The notes under the pieces: generated by a model
The model's database searches: none
What the model was told of the DNA's origin: nothing
The model's input: only the letters and a program-made list of their open reading frames with translations
Made by a program: the position numbers and the translations under genes
In this document: in pieces, positions 33,500 to 44,226 of the stretch
Position numbering within the stretch: the stretch's first letter is position 1
How the letters are laid out: each line of letters opens with the position of its first letter
Source of the DNA: Mesorhabditis belari
Lineage: Eukaryota > Nematoda > Chromadorea > Rhabditida > Rhabditidae
Reading direction: 5' to 3'
DNA length: 64,000 nt
Assembly: GCA_958450365.1 (NCBI GenBank)
Contig: CAUEEP010000759.1
Coordinates: 816,001 to 880,000, forward strand

Positions 33500-34540
33500 A
33501 TTGTTTTGAAATTGTTTTGAAAACAATATTGAAAACAAAAAAAGATATAAATTGAATTTACGGATAAATATTAGAGTTCAAATCGAGTTTAAAATAAAAA
33601 AAAAATCGCGTTGAAAATGATGAGTTTCAAATTAAGCGACTTTAAAAGTTTTCTAATTTCTTTAGTCTTTAAACAATGATTTTTAAAAACAATGATAATT
33701 TAAAAAGATTTAAAAGTGTAAAAGTTAAAGCTGTTTAAAAGCTGTTTAAAAGCTGTTTAAAAGCTGTTTAAGAGCTGTTAAAAAGCTGTTAAAAAGCTGT
33801 TAAAAAGCTGTTAAAGAGCTGTTTAAAAGCTGTTTAAAGAGCTGTTAAAGAGCTGTTTAAAGAGCTGTTAAAGAGCTGTTTAAAGAGCTGTTTAAAGAGC
33901 TGTTAAAGAGCTGTTTAAAGAGCTGTTAAAGAGCTGTTAAAGAGCTGTTAAAAAGCTGGTTAAAAAGCTGTTTAAAAGCTGTTTAAAAGCTGGTAGAAAG
34001 CTGCTTAAAAGCTGTTAAAGAGCTGTTTAAAGCTTTAAAAAGAAAATCGAGAATTGAACACATTGCCCGAGATAAGTTTATCTTGTTTTCTAGACGCAAA
34101 AACTTTTCAAAGACACTCTCCGGCAGACTCGGCTCTTTTTTCAGAGAAAGTCAATGAATTCAGCAGAAAAAAAAGAACTGGCTCACTCGTAAATCGCCTT
34201 TTTCTTTTTTGATAAGGGAACGCCGAAATATTGGACTGAATGGGCAAATGGGCAGAGAAAAAAAGGGATGGTCAGTGCAGGAAAGCTTTTGTGTGCTTGG
34301 AGTTCTATGGCTCAAACTAACTTATTGTTATTACCTGCCAAAAATAGCCTTAACAGCCTTAACATTGGTTTTTTCTGACGGGCAGCTATTCCCGAGAGCT
34401 AAACTGACAAGTTAAATTGACAAGTTAAACTGACAAATCAAACCGACGAGCTAAACTGACGAGCTAAACTGACGAGCTAAACTGACAAGTTAAACTGACG
34501 AGTTAAACTGATCTAAAGCAATACTGAATCGAATCCCAAG
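33500..34540. repeat. nidogen 5' flank with two minisatellites
   Basis: Bases 33728-34035 repeat GAGCTGTTTAAA and AGCTGTTAAA. Bases 34395-34505 repeat GAGCTAAACTGAC. They lie directly upstream of the nidogen start, where promoter sequence would be expected. I cannot identify a TATA box or defined regulatory site. Confidence 0.7.
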
Positions 34541-36500
34541 TCACATTTTAGTGCATTTGAACCGCAAAACACAAGAAAAACCCATTGAAAACCCGTCCTT
34601 GAGACTCACACATCCTACAGCTGCACCGAGAGTTCCCAGCTGGGCGCTTTGGGAGAAAAAAAAGAAGTCAAAAAGTTTCATTGCATAGTAAAAAATGAGT
34701 TTTTTGTCTGAAAAATGCGTTGAACGAGTTGGCGGATTTTTATTCAGCAAAAATCATTAAAAAAAGCATTTTATAGCTTTCATGAAGTAAAATTTATTGA
34801 GTTTCAAAGTGATTGATATTTTAAAAAATACCGACTGGGGCTACCAGTGGTGAATTTATCGCATACACGAAATATATGAATCACAATACAACGACACACA
34901 CAATACTAGGCTATATCTTAACTTAACCCACGTCATGACAGACGGCTCCCTAACCCTAAGCTCAATGGGGAACTAAATAGCTTTTTTGGTGGTGAAGGGA
35001 AGATGACGATGAAGGAGTGGCTTGTCACTTTAAAGAACTGGGGCCACAACCACCAGACTGCCCTCCAGAAAACCTCTCAACCCGAAGGGAAAGGAAATCC
35101 GAAGGGGGTGACCATGTCGCATGTGGGGTTCGAACCCTCGACCTTCCGATTAAGATAAAAGACACTTAACCAGTCAGCCACACGTGCTTTTATTTGGCTA
35201 AAATTCCTCTCAGTCAGTTTACGATGATTGCGCGTTGGAGGTGAAATTTACCTAATTTATCATATAATTACTATATTGCCATATAATTTGCTTAATTTAC
35301 TTACCGTAAATACTGTAATAGCACCCCACCCGCCTCGTACACTCGCGTAGTCGCAAAAATTTTAGTCGTTTTTTGGTATTTCATTTTTTTCAAAGCGCCC
35401 GTACTTCCAAAAAATGCGTCTTTGGTATCAAAAAAAAAGCCCTGAATTTCAGCTATTTTTTGATACCTAAACGAGCATTGTAGCATAAACCAGTGTCGAG
35501 AAAAACTCGTTCAAAGCTAGACTACGCAGCGCTCCGCGCCGTCATTATGGGGGTGGGGTACTATTACAGTATTTACGGTAAGCAATAATGAAAAAAAGGC
35601 TTGGATTTAAGCTAAGCTCAAAAGAAAAAAGCCTAGTTTCAAAGTTGGCAAATTTAGATGAGAAAAATGAAACTTTACTTTTTATCCACTTTCTTTATTA
35701 GCTGAAAATTTTTAAAGCAATTTTTAGCCAGACAAAAGACTAAATCTTGCAGTATTTTAATAAGAAGTTGTGTTTTTCTGAAATAGCTGTTAAATAGCTG
35801 AAATCCAGGGCTATTTTTTGATACCTAAACGAGCATTGTAGCATAAACCAGTGTCGAGAAAAACTCGTTCAAAGCTAGGCTACACAACGCTCCGCACCGT
35901 CATTATGGGGGTGGGGTACTATTACAGTATTTACGTACAGTATTTACGGTAGGTATACTTAAATTTACAAACCTTAGCTTCTAGAACAAGAAATTTCTAT
36001 AAGAATGTGAAGAAATCTGAAAACATTCTCAATTCTAAATTTTTCGACTCTCCGTCAAAACATTTGTACAAATTTTTGGCAACAAAAGTGTGATGATTCA
36101 GGAAAAGTTTCGGGGAAATTCTCAATCGAGATCGGCTAACGATAAAAAAATCATAAAATTTCTTTCATTAATTTAGGAAAAAGAATTTTTAATTATCTTT
36201 TGGGTAATTAAAATATGATGACAAGATGGGGCATAATAAGAAAAACAATAAAAAAAATAAATTCCCTTATTCTTTTCCCGTATTTGAGTACGTCCACTTT
36301 CGCGCAGAATAGAAATAGAATAGAAAACAGGGTACCTCGAATACAGGACCGCCTTATATTCGAGGCGGTCTTCTATTTTTTCGATCATCCCCTAGAAACC
36401 GTCTTCTATTCGAGACGGTCTTATAATCGAGGCCGATCTTATAGTCTTATTGGTCTACTATTCGAGTAAATACGGTATTTGAAGTCGGTCATCTAAAGCA
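34541..36500. other. intergenic DNA with tRNA-like relic and MITEs
   Basis: At 35185-35105 on the minus strand there is GTGTGGCTGACTGGTTAAG and GAGGGTTCGAACCCC, tRNA-like but with a mismatched acceptor stem. Bases 35304-35950 hold a composite TACCGTAAATACTG MITE. Bases 36300-36478 contain CGAGGCGGTCTT-type inverted motifs. I see no gene. Confidence 0.5.
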
Positions 36501-36514
36501 AGAAAAAAGAGGAA

Positions 36515-37170
36515 TGCATCGTCTTTCCAATGGCGTGGAGATGCTCATCAATAGTAGAAAATGGTAGAATTTGAACATAGAAACTGTTGAGCAAGTTCAC
36601 GCGTCGTTTGACATGGATCCGATTCGATTGCAGCCCTCAAAGTATCGTTGTCTACCGCTTGAGGTCGACAACGATATTCTTGACGAGAGTGTCCATCAAG
36701 AGTTTCGGGTTGTAGAAGCTCAAAATAAACAAGACCCTTGATATTCCACCATACTGAGAGCATGACCTTTTTCCCATGAATGTCCGGTTTCACGGTCGGA
36801 TTTGGCCGTTCTCCTGGTCCTAGCCATTGCCGTATTTGAATAGTATTACCGAAATAGATCCACTTCTCATCTCCAGTAACGAGAGAATTAAAAAAGCCAA
36901 GATCTCTCCTCATCCGCCCCACAGGGGGGGGTGTTCCGGCACCAGCCCGGCCCCGAAGCCTTTTTGTACTGCTTAACTCGTGAGGAAGCCATTTCCCGCA
37001 TCGTCTTTCCAATGGTGTGGAGATGCTCATCAATGGTAAAATTTGAACATACAAACTGTTGAGCAAGTTCACGCGTCGTTTGACATGGATCCGATTCGAT
37101 TGCAGCCCTCAAAGTATCGTTGTCTACAGCTTGAGGTCGACAACGATATTCTTGACGAGTACCCAATTTT
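36515..37170 (-). pseudogene. mariner transposase remnant with repeated N-terminal segment
   Basis: On the minus strand an HTH segment (AVDNDTLRAAIESDPCQTTR) and an EHLHTIGK segment precede a catalytic-core segment (LVTGDEKWIYFGN, KPDIHGKKVMLSVWW), all typical of SETMAR-type mariner transposases. After the core the HTH segment appears again (36515-36680 duplicates 36995-37157). A G-rich slip (GGGGGGG) and frame breaks lie near 36925. The D-D-D core is incomplete. Confidence 0.8.
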
Positions 37171-37189
37171 CCACGGAATTTAAATCTTA

Positions 37190-38580
37190 TTACAGTTTTA
37201 AAATAAATTCTTTCGATTTTGAGTTATCACAATTTGCGTGAGCTCTCTGGTCGCACCAGTTATTAGTAAAACTGCTTAACGAGTCTGAAAAACGAATTTT
37301 AGATCATTTTAGATAATTTTAGATCAGATCATTTTAGATTTCAGATCATTTTCAATCAAAATTTTTCCAGACTCGTTAAGCTTATCGAGTCGGGTGAAAG
37401 TTTGATCGAAATCTAAAGAATGGCAAAACAGAACCTAGCCATGTTTAGTATCAAAATGAAGCTTAGAATAAGAGCTTGCGGGGGAACTGGGTTTCATACT
37501 CAAAGGAGGTTTGGGCAATGAAAAATCGAAGAGCGAAGCAGACTGTCTGAAAATTTTGCCCGGACTCGTTAAGCAGGTCTAGTTATTAGTATTACCAGTA
37601 TAAGAAAATCTGTTAAACTAGAACGATTAGGAGTATTCAAAAAGTTGTTTATTAGTTGAGAAATATAGAACAGAGAAAAGAAACACGACTTTTTTTCAAT
37701 AAGGTTTGCCAGCAAGCCCGTTTTGCCAGCAGCAATTGATTGTTTTACTTAAGCTTTAAAGCTCTGGTTTGCCAAAAAGTTGTATTAAAACTTAAAATTG
37801 AAATTTAAAGCCGCTTTTTTAAAACATCGTTTTTAACAACAGAATCAGAAGCAAAAGCAAAAAAGCTAAAAAGCAAAAGAATGCCAATAATCAGAAGCAA
37901 AAAATGAGTACAAGAAGATAAAAGTCATTCGAACACAGTGTGATAGTAGAGGGAATATGTAAGGCTACTTGTGGACGAGAAGAAGAGTTATGGGCATAAG
38001 AATGTGGGCAAAGAGAAGCGAAGAAAGCAAAGAAGAAAGCAAAGAAGAAAGTAAAGAAGAAAGAAAGGATTGGGGTGGGCAACAGCTGTCGCGCCACCCC
38101 CTCACTTCTCCACCTCTTCCTCCCACATCCAATCGGCCACTTTTTATGACATTGATACTCTTCTCGTAAAGCTTCACCGTTTTTGACCTCTCTTTCGGGA
38201 TCTTGGAGGTGATCCAAGGCTTTTCTCCCTTTTTTTTGCGCCAATTGGCACGTCTGGTGACCTCTAAGTCACTTGGGGACTTTGGATGACACTTTCCTCT
38301 TCGCAAAGAGGTAAAAAGTTAGTTCCAAATTTTTTCAAAGCATTCGATCTTTTATTAAAATAATAAAAACCACAAAAAGATGTATAAATTAATCTCTAAA
38401 CATTTAAAAAGTATTTATTTTTGAAGAATTACTGATAGTGAGTGGTACAAGGAGTATAAATCAGGAAGCCAGTCACAATTGTTCAAGCCTGGCCTATAGG
38501 AAGCCCTGAGTGTCCGTCAGTCAGAGCTGACTCTAGATCTGGCTAGCTGACTGTAGTCTGTCTTTCTGCCTGCTTAGAAC
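37190..38580. other. intergenic DNA, repeats and uncertain minus-strand open frame
   Basis: Bases 37270-37590 carry several GACTCGTTAAGC motifs in both orientations, probably a decayed element. On the minus strand 38306-38060 is open with mixed-codon sequence (HPKSPSDLEVTRRANWRKKK), followed by a GAAGAAAGCAAA repeat. I do not recognise the product and there are no clear splice neighbours. Bases 38445-38600 are an inverted relative of 27935-28080. Confidence 0.35.
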
Positions 38581-38584
38581 ATCA

Positions 38585-38812
38585 CTACCGGATTCTGTCT
38601 AATAGTAGGGCACTAATAGTAGGCTTTGCCTAAATTACTCGAAATCTCGAGAACTGTTTATCAGAACCTATCGATGTGAGGTCGGAAAATGTAGCTGATG
38701 ATGAGATCTAGTGGGGGATTAGAGTGTTGAGCTTCTGCGAAAACTTAGAAACCATAAAATAGTCATCAACTCGGCTCGGCGGGGTGCACTACTATTAGAG
38801 AGAACACGGTAT
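38585..38812. mobile_element. MITE, CTCTCTAATAGTAG family
   Basis: It starts TACCGGATTCTGTCTAATAG, ends CTATTAGAGAGAACACGGT, and keeps the inner CTCGAGAACTG and ATGTAGCTGATGATGAG motifs of the family inside nidogen. Confidence 0.7.
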
Positions 38813-39159
38813 TAGATGGAATGTGCATGGTAATAACTATTAGAACATTTGCAAGTATTCCTGGTAGTTATTCCTGGTTCAAAAAGCTAGTTCAAGTCCA
38901 AAAGCGAAAGCTTATTGAAGCTTATTGAATTGAAAGCCGTAAAATAAAAAAAAAACCTCATCAAAAGGCTTATTACTACGGATAAATGCTGAAATTTTGT
39001 CCCACAATCATAAAACACGCGTAGAGAAGTGTTGATTTGAATGTCGTCCTCTTCACCTTTTCCTTTCCTTTCCTTTCCTTTCTTTTCCTCAATGTGTGAT
39101 TCATCGCTTTCTCTTGGTTGTAAATGAATGTGTTTCACTCGAATGGATGTCTTTTCTCT

Positions 39160-40295
39160 TGGCTATACACCTCCTTATAGAACACTTATGATTCCACAAT
39201 GGTGGTCAAATTTGCATTGAGGTGTTCATTATAAAAAGATAAAGCAAATGTCCAGAAAATCTTTCTTTTTATACTTTCGTTTGAAAAATAACAAACAAAT
39301 CTATGGTTTTTTCTAAATAAAAAGTGTTTATTATTCAATTTCCCATTTTTTAAAGTCAATTTCGGTTCGCTTTCAGCGCAAATTCGAGAGTAAAAACCGT
39401 GTTTTTCGTAAAAATCTTTAAGAACTTCTAGGCAGAAATTGGTTGAATGAATTCCTCTGAAAATTTGACTATATATCTAACATTTTGTGCGCTATTTTTT
39501 TGCTCAAGAGAGGTTTCCTTAACTAAAGTGTCCAAATCGCATTATTGAGCTCCCTTTTGCCCCGCTGACGCCCCCAAAAAATCCAGAAATAAGACTTTGA
39601 AACCCGTTGGTATGGTGGTTTTTGGAAAATAGTTGGTCCTTTTAATATAAACAAACAAAGATTTAGTTGTAATTGTTGTGTGTGTTTTAAAGAGATCGAA
39701 AAAAAAAGACTTTCCTGGACAGCCCTAAAAAGCCGGGGGAAAAAGCCCTTTAAGTTTTTTTTTTGGTATTTTTTTTTTTTTTTTTTTTTTTCCAAAGACC
39801 GCCCTAAATAAAGCGGGGGGAAGGGAGAGGGGGGAGAATAAAATATTTTTAAAAAAAAAAAGAGGGGGGGGAGGAAATATTTTATGATAGGGAATGAAAA
39901 AAAAAAAAAAAAAAAAAAAATAAAGATTGTTTTTTTGTCGTTTCCGTATAAACTAACGAGCTTTAGTTTATTGACAGGTTACGCAGATTGATACTCCAAA
40001 TCTCTAACCGGTAGTAAAAGCTGAAGATCTCAAATCCATGATATTCTGTCATGTTGGTGAATAAGTTTTTTTGTTCCTTTTCGTACTTCCGATGAAAAAT
40101 AACAGATTCACCAATTAACCTATGGTTTGCTCTAAATAAAAAGTGTTTATTGTTCAATTTCCATCTTTTTAAGTCAATTTTGGTTCACTTTCAAGTCCAA
40201 ATTCGAGAGTGAATACGTGTTATTCTGAAAAATCTATAAAGACCTCTACGAAAAAATTGGTTGATTCAATTTCTCAACCATCTCCGAACCATCTC
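39160..40295. other. degenerate mariner-type repeat, homopolymer-rich block, and inverted copy of nidogen intron DNA
   Basis: Bases 39160-39720 are a very divergent copy of the 4922-5440 repeat. Bases about 39719-39935 are dominated by long runs of T, A and G with no repeat unit. Bases 39945-40290 match 5215-5560 almost base for base in reverse orientation, including single-copy-looking flank outside the repeat. No gene is present. Confidence 0.6.
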
Positions 40296-40617
40296 CGCGT
40301 TGAAGGCCGATTTGTGGGTTCAAAAATATTCGAACTTGGACTAGCTAGTTGTTCAGCGAGAGAGAGTTGAATGAAACGAGGACCGCAAACATTGAGCTAA
40401 GGGCCGATTTGTGAGTCCAAGTTGGTGCCGATTTGCCGAAAAGACAGAAATCAATAAAAAGTACGATTTTTTAACTGGAATCTTCCGAATCGAAGGCTTT
40501 TTGTGTGATAATTTTTCAATAATTCGTTTGACTGAGAGTTCTTTGATAGAAATAATGGTTTAAATTCGAAAACTAGAATAATTACAACAATTAAAAAGGG
40601 AAATTGGATCCAAATAC

Positions 40618-40790
40618 AGTGGAACCTCTCTATAACGTAACTCACGGGACGGCTATAGCTTACGTTATATAGAGGTTTACGTTATATAGAGTGCCGTTTT
40701 ATATAGCTTAACGTCGGCCGGGACCGGTCACGCCTTACGTTATAGAGAGGTTTACGTTATATCGAGGTTCGTTATAGAGAGGTTCGACTG
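40618..40790. mobile_element. pogo/Tigger-type MITE with TA target duplication
   Basis: The element starts CAGTGGAACCTCTCTATAACG and ends CGTTATAGAGAGGTTCGACTG, flanked on each side by TA. CAGT-GAACCTCTATATAACG ends and TA duplication are typical of pogo-group DNA transposons. It is 173 bp with no coding capacity. Confidence 0.7.
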
Positions 40791-40842
40791 TAGTCTAAAC
40801 ACGAAAATTACAAAGTCAAAACACGAAAATTCCTTTATTCAG

Positions 40843-41225
40843 AGAAATCCGAACAAAGGAAATCCTTTTGAATGAACGGATGGAAGTTCGGTGGATTTCG
40901 CGAATTGGTATCGAGGACATTCGACTACGGACACCCACGTTCACGTGAGATTTTCAACGTGAAATCATCGCTATTGATACCGATTTCCACGCTAAAAAAC
41001 CAAATCTGTAGAGATAAGCGACCAAATTTAGAGAGACCATAATAAATCGTTTTGATTTCGTTCGGTCTGAGGAAATTTCCTTTTTTTGAAATACCGCAGA
41101 ATGTTTTTTCAAAAGGATTTCCATCAGAAATGAACACATTTCAGCTTTAGAGCGGCGATGGGAAATGGAGGATTGAGATTTCTACCTGGCAATATTATTT
41201 TATCTGCAAAAAAAGCTCTCAATTC
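40843..41225 (+). pseudogene. C-type lectin, 3' half only, two nonsense codons
   Basis: Two exons (40843-40944 and 41145-41225) match exons 5 and 6 of the lectin at 42361-44226 in length and splice positions. Exon 5 reads RNPNKGNPFE then TGA where the sister has TGG, then TDGSSVDFANW. Exon 6 reads L, TAG (sister TGG), SGDGKW and ends YFICKKSSQF-stop. Both nonsense codons replace a Trp that is conserved in the sister. The 5' exons are absent upstream, where a pogo-type MITE lies instead. Confidence 0.8.
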
Positions 41226-41304
41226 TGAAAAATCTTTATGTCGCTTTCCATCGAGAAAAACCAATAAATCCCATTTTTTCTTGAATATTCGTGAATTGAT
41301 CACT

Positions 41305-41605
41305 TCATAACGTGAATTCATAATGTTCTATTTCCATCAAAAATCGTTGTTTCTCTTTATTTTTCGGGATAAAGGACACCGGAATTGCATACATCTCCCG
41401 GACAGCACCAGCTGTCATCGTCTTGTTTTCCAACACCCTGGAAATGTTTTGATGCGGGAAAATACAGCTACACTGTAGCCACATAGTCACAGTTTAGTCT
41501 AGATCAACTGAATTTTTCTGGTCAAGTCAATTTTCAACCAACCGAACATCCATCGTATTCAGCTCCATGAATCTTCGAGCAGCTGCAATCCCAGTAGTAG
41601 GTTTT
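41305..41605 (-). pseudogene. unidentified two-exon fragment
   Basis: Exons 41543-41605 and 41305-41437 join in phase (acceptors TTTCCAG in both) and give a frame containing ARRFMELNTMDVRVLENK and AVREMYAIPVSFIPKNKEKQ before a stop. A diverged relative lies at about 44679-44830 (minus), with TELNKFEARPCYLLDNRLEK. I cannot name the family. The upstream exon is missing, a mariner fragment lies there, and an alternative cysteine-rich frame is also open. Confidence 0.35.
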
Positions 41606-41739
41606 CTGGAAAATCGTGAGTGAAACAAAAATGGTTTTGAATTTCCAATTGTCATTATTATGATGTGGATTTTAGAACAAAATCCACATCATATTTATTT
41701 ACAGGCTGATCCACAAACACAAGTCCCGGTCTGAGCCTG

Positions 41740-42030
41740 AAAGTTACTCAAAAAAAACAAAAACATACTCGCTCCACAATCCACAGCCTCGACTGGGGAA
41801 CTCCTAACCCGTCCTGCATATTCACCAGACCTTGCTTCTACAAATTATTACTTATTCCGGTCCATGGAACATTCCCTGGACGTAGAACACTTGCATGATG
41901 TGGATGTCCTCAAACAGTGGCTCTCCAGCTATTTTGCCTCAAAACCCAAGATCTTCTATGAAAGAGGAATGTGGTTCAATTGTCAACAATCTGTTTCTAA
42001 ATTCAGTACCAATCAGTTTGGTTTTTCGAT
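41740..42030 (+). pseudogene. mariner transposase C-terminal fragment
   Basis: It encodes RPAYSPDLASTNYYLFRSM, WLSSYFASKPKIFYERGM and nearby residues, which match the end of mariner transposases (the YSPDL motif carries the last catalytic Asp). A one-base frame break lies just before YSPDL. The N-terminal two thirds are missing. Confidence 0.8.
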
Positions 42031-42360
42031 GTCGGCTTTGTTCTTGTTCTTGCAAAAATCGCCTGGAAATTAGAGGTTTTTTTTTAGTAAATTGTTATAC
42101 AGTGCTTCCCATTAATCGGCTTCAAAAATATGGATACTGTCGAGAAGATTTGCACAACACAAGAAGTTTGTTTTTTGCCACTGCCCATGTCGATCATTTC
42201 GCTTCACAAATGACGTCTAATTTTCAAACACTTGTCGATAAAATCTTGGCATCATGTGATAGTTTATGCTTTTCCAGGGCAAAAAGGCTTTCTTTTTTAA
42301 AATAAACAGCAGATCGCAGAAGAGTAACACGAAAAAAGCGAAAAAAAAAATCATTTTAAC

Positions 42361-44226
42361 ATGTTCGGCTTCGAACTTCTGCTGTTAGCTGTTTTTGCAG
42401 TAAATGTAGTCAATTCCGATGAAAGGTGCTCATTTTGAAGAACTTTGGAAGATTATTTTTAAAAGTCAATAAAATTGAATCTTTGATGGCAAAAAGTTAG
42501 CTTTAGTGATGATTCTCCACTCTTGACGGTTTGCCGGAATAAAAAGTTTGTTCAAACTAAAATATTTAATTTTTTCAAATGCAATTCAATGCGGATGATC
42601 AGATTGAACGGGCCTGCTTGGACTCTGATTTGGCTCAAGTGGATGTTCCAACTTGCAAGTGGATGTTCCAACTTGCAAGTGGATGTTCCAACTTGAGTCC
42701 TGTTCCCACTTGAGTCCTGTTCCAACTTGAGTCCTGTTCCAACTTGAGTCCTGTTCCCACTTGAGACCTGTTCCAACTTGAGTCCTGTTCCAATTTGAGT
42801 CCTGTTCCAACTTGATCCTGTTCCAACTTGAGTCCTGTTCCCACTTGAGACCTGTTCCAACTTGAGTCCTGTTCCAACTTGATCCTGTTCCAACTTGAGT
42901 CCTGTTCCAATTTGAGTCCTGTTCCAACTTGAGTCCTGTTCCAACTTGAATCCCGTTTCAAATTGAGTCCTGTTCCAACTTGAGTACTTACAACTTAGTG
43001 GAAAATCGAGATAGTGAGGCCCTGCTTCTTTATCCATTTTTTGATCGAGTCTGCCTTTGCCTTCTCCAAAAGCAACCAGTCGAATCGGTTTTTCCAATTC
43101 GAAATGTTTAGAGAGCAACAACGAGTGAGGATTGAAAGTTTGGAGATTGAGAATAAGGAGTGTCGAAAACAGGAAAGCTTCGAGGATTTCTAAAATAGGT
43201 TCAGCTTTAGGAAACTGCAATGCGTGGAGAGAAGTAGTCAAAGTGAGACCGAGACGTGAGTTGAGAGTACTTTTCTAGTTGAGAGTTGAGTTGAGAGTAC
43301 TTTTTCGGGTTTTTTAAGGAATAGAAAGCAGTGTCTGTTTATATGGATCTGAAGTAGAGTTTTTCGAAGAAATTCAGAACTCGAACGATGACTCTCTTGG
43401 ATGAATGGACGTATTCGGCAAAAACCGCCTCTTGGTACAAGGTTTAATGGATGTTGTGAACCTGGATTATCTTTATCTCAAGGCTATCGATCAAGTCATG
43501 AAATTTGATGATGCCGTGGCATACTGTGCGATCCAAAGGGCCATTTGGTCTCAATTCACAGTCAGGAAGAGAACGATTTTGTTCAGAGACTAGGTTGAAA
43601 ATCCAAACTATTCAATAAAACCGAAAACAATCAATAATTATTTTAGCGAAATCAGTTTCTTCGAGTGATTGGTTCTGGATCGGACTGAAGGTTCTCCTTA
43701 AAAGACATAAATAAATAGAAAGTAATAATTGTTTCAGCGATTTTCGAAATGGAAGGCTTACTAGAAAACCAGAAAACTAATAGAAAACTAATTTCTCATT
43801 ACGATACAGAAACCCTACAAAGTAAAAATTTCAATAATGAAAAGGGAAATCTGGTCAAAATATCAATGTCTAGACCTAAAAATCCCTTCAGAAAAATGCG
43901 AACAAAAGAAATGCTTTTGAATGGACGGATGCAAGTTCGGTGGATTTCACGAATTGGGCAGAAGGAGACCCGAAATCATCAACCCTCGTTGCGGTGAGAT
44001 TTTCAACGTGAAATCATCGATACTGATTCCAATTTCCAATGCATAATCAATACAAAAATAGTTCGATCGGTCTCGAAAAATTTCTTTTTTAAATACCGCA
44101 GAATGTTTGTTCAGAGGATTTCCATCAGAAATGAACACATTTCAGCTTTGGAGCGGCACTGCGAAATGGAGGGTCTCGGATCCTCATCGCCATTATTTTA
44201 TCTGCAAAAAAAGCTCTCAATTCTGA
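42361..44226 (+). pseudogene. secreted C-type lectin-domain protein, six exons, one frameshift
   Basis: Exons are 42361-42425, 43378-43441, 43483-43593, 43647-43690, 43892-43993 and 44146-44226. Exon 1 is a signal peptide (MFGFELLLLAVFAVNVVNS). The domain follows: WTYSAKTASWYK, FDDAVAYC, SDWFWIGLK, FEWTDASSVDFTNW, WSGTAKW, HYFICKK. All phases agree except in exon 3, which lacks one base relative to the intact sister exon at 46429-46540 (CCAAAGGG against TCAAAAGGG) and so shifts frame. With that base the product would be about 155 residues. The intron after exon 2 is only 41 nt. The fault could be a true mutation or a sequencing error. The EPN/QPD sugar-site motif is not visible, so carbohydrate binding is doubtful. 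Confidence 0.8.
42640..42985. repeat. 17/18-nt minisatellite in the lectin intron 1
   Basis: Units of GAGTCCTGTTCCAACTT, with CCACTTGAGACC and GATCC variants, occupy the 952-bp intron between the signal-peptide exon and the lectin exons. The units are open in all three minus frames, which creates spurious long frames. Confidence 0.85.

Noticed and set aside
35105..35185. Functional tRNA gene on the minus strand
   Set aside because: A and B boxes are good, but the acceptor stem does not pair and the T stem has a mismatch.
38887..39138. Minus-strand frame HIHLQPRESDESHIEEKKGK and following
   Set aside because: It includes a simple AAAGG repeat and lacks a start, splice partners or recognisable domain.
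41305..41605. Cysteine-rich frame (YYWDCSCSKIHGAEYDGC then DDSWCCPGDVC) on the minus strand
   Set aside because: It joins in phase, but a different frame across the same exons is the one resembling the diverged relative at 44.7-44.85 kb, so I preferred that; neither is firm.
42552..43241. Minus-strand protein of WNRTQVGTGLKLEQD repeats
   Set aside because: It is the 17/18-nt minisatellite inside the lectin intron on the other strand.
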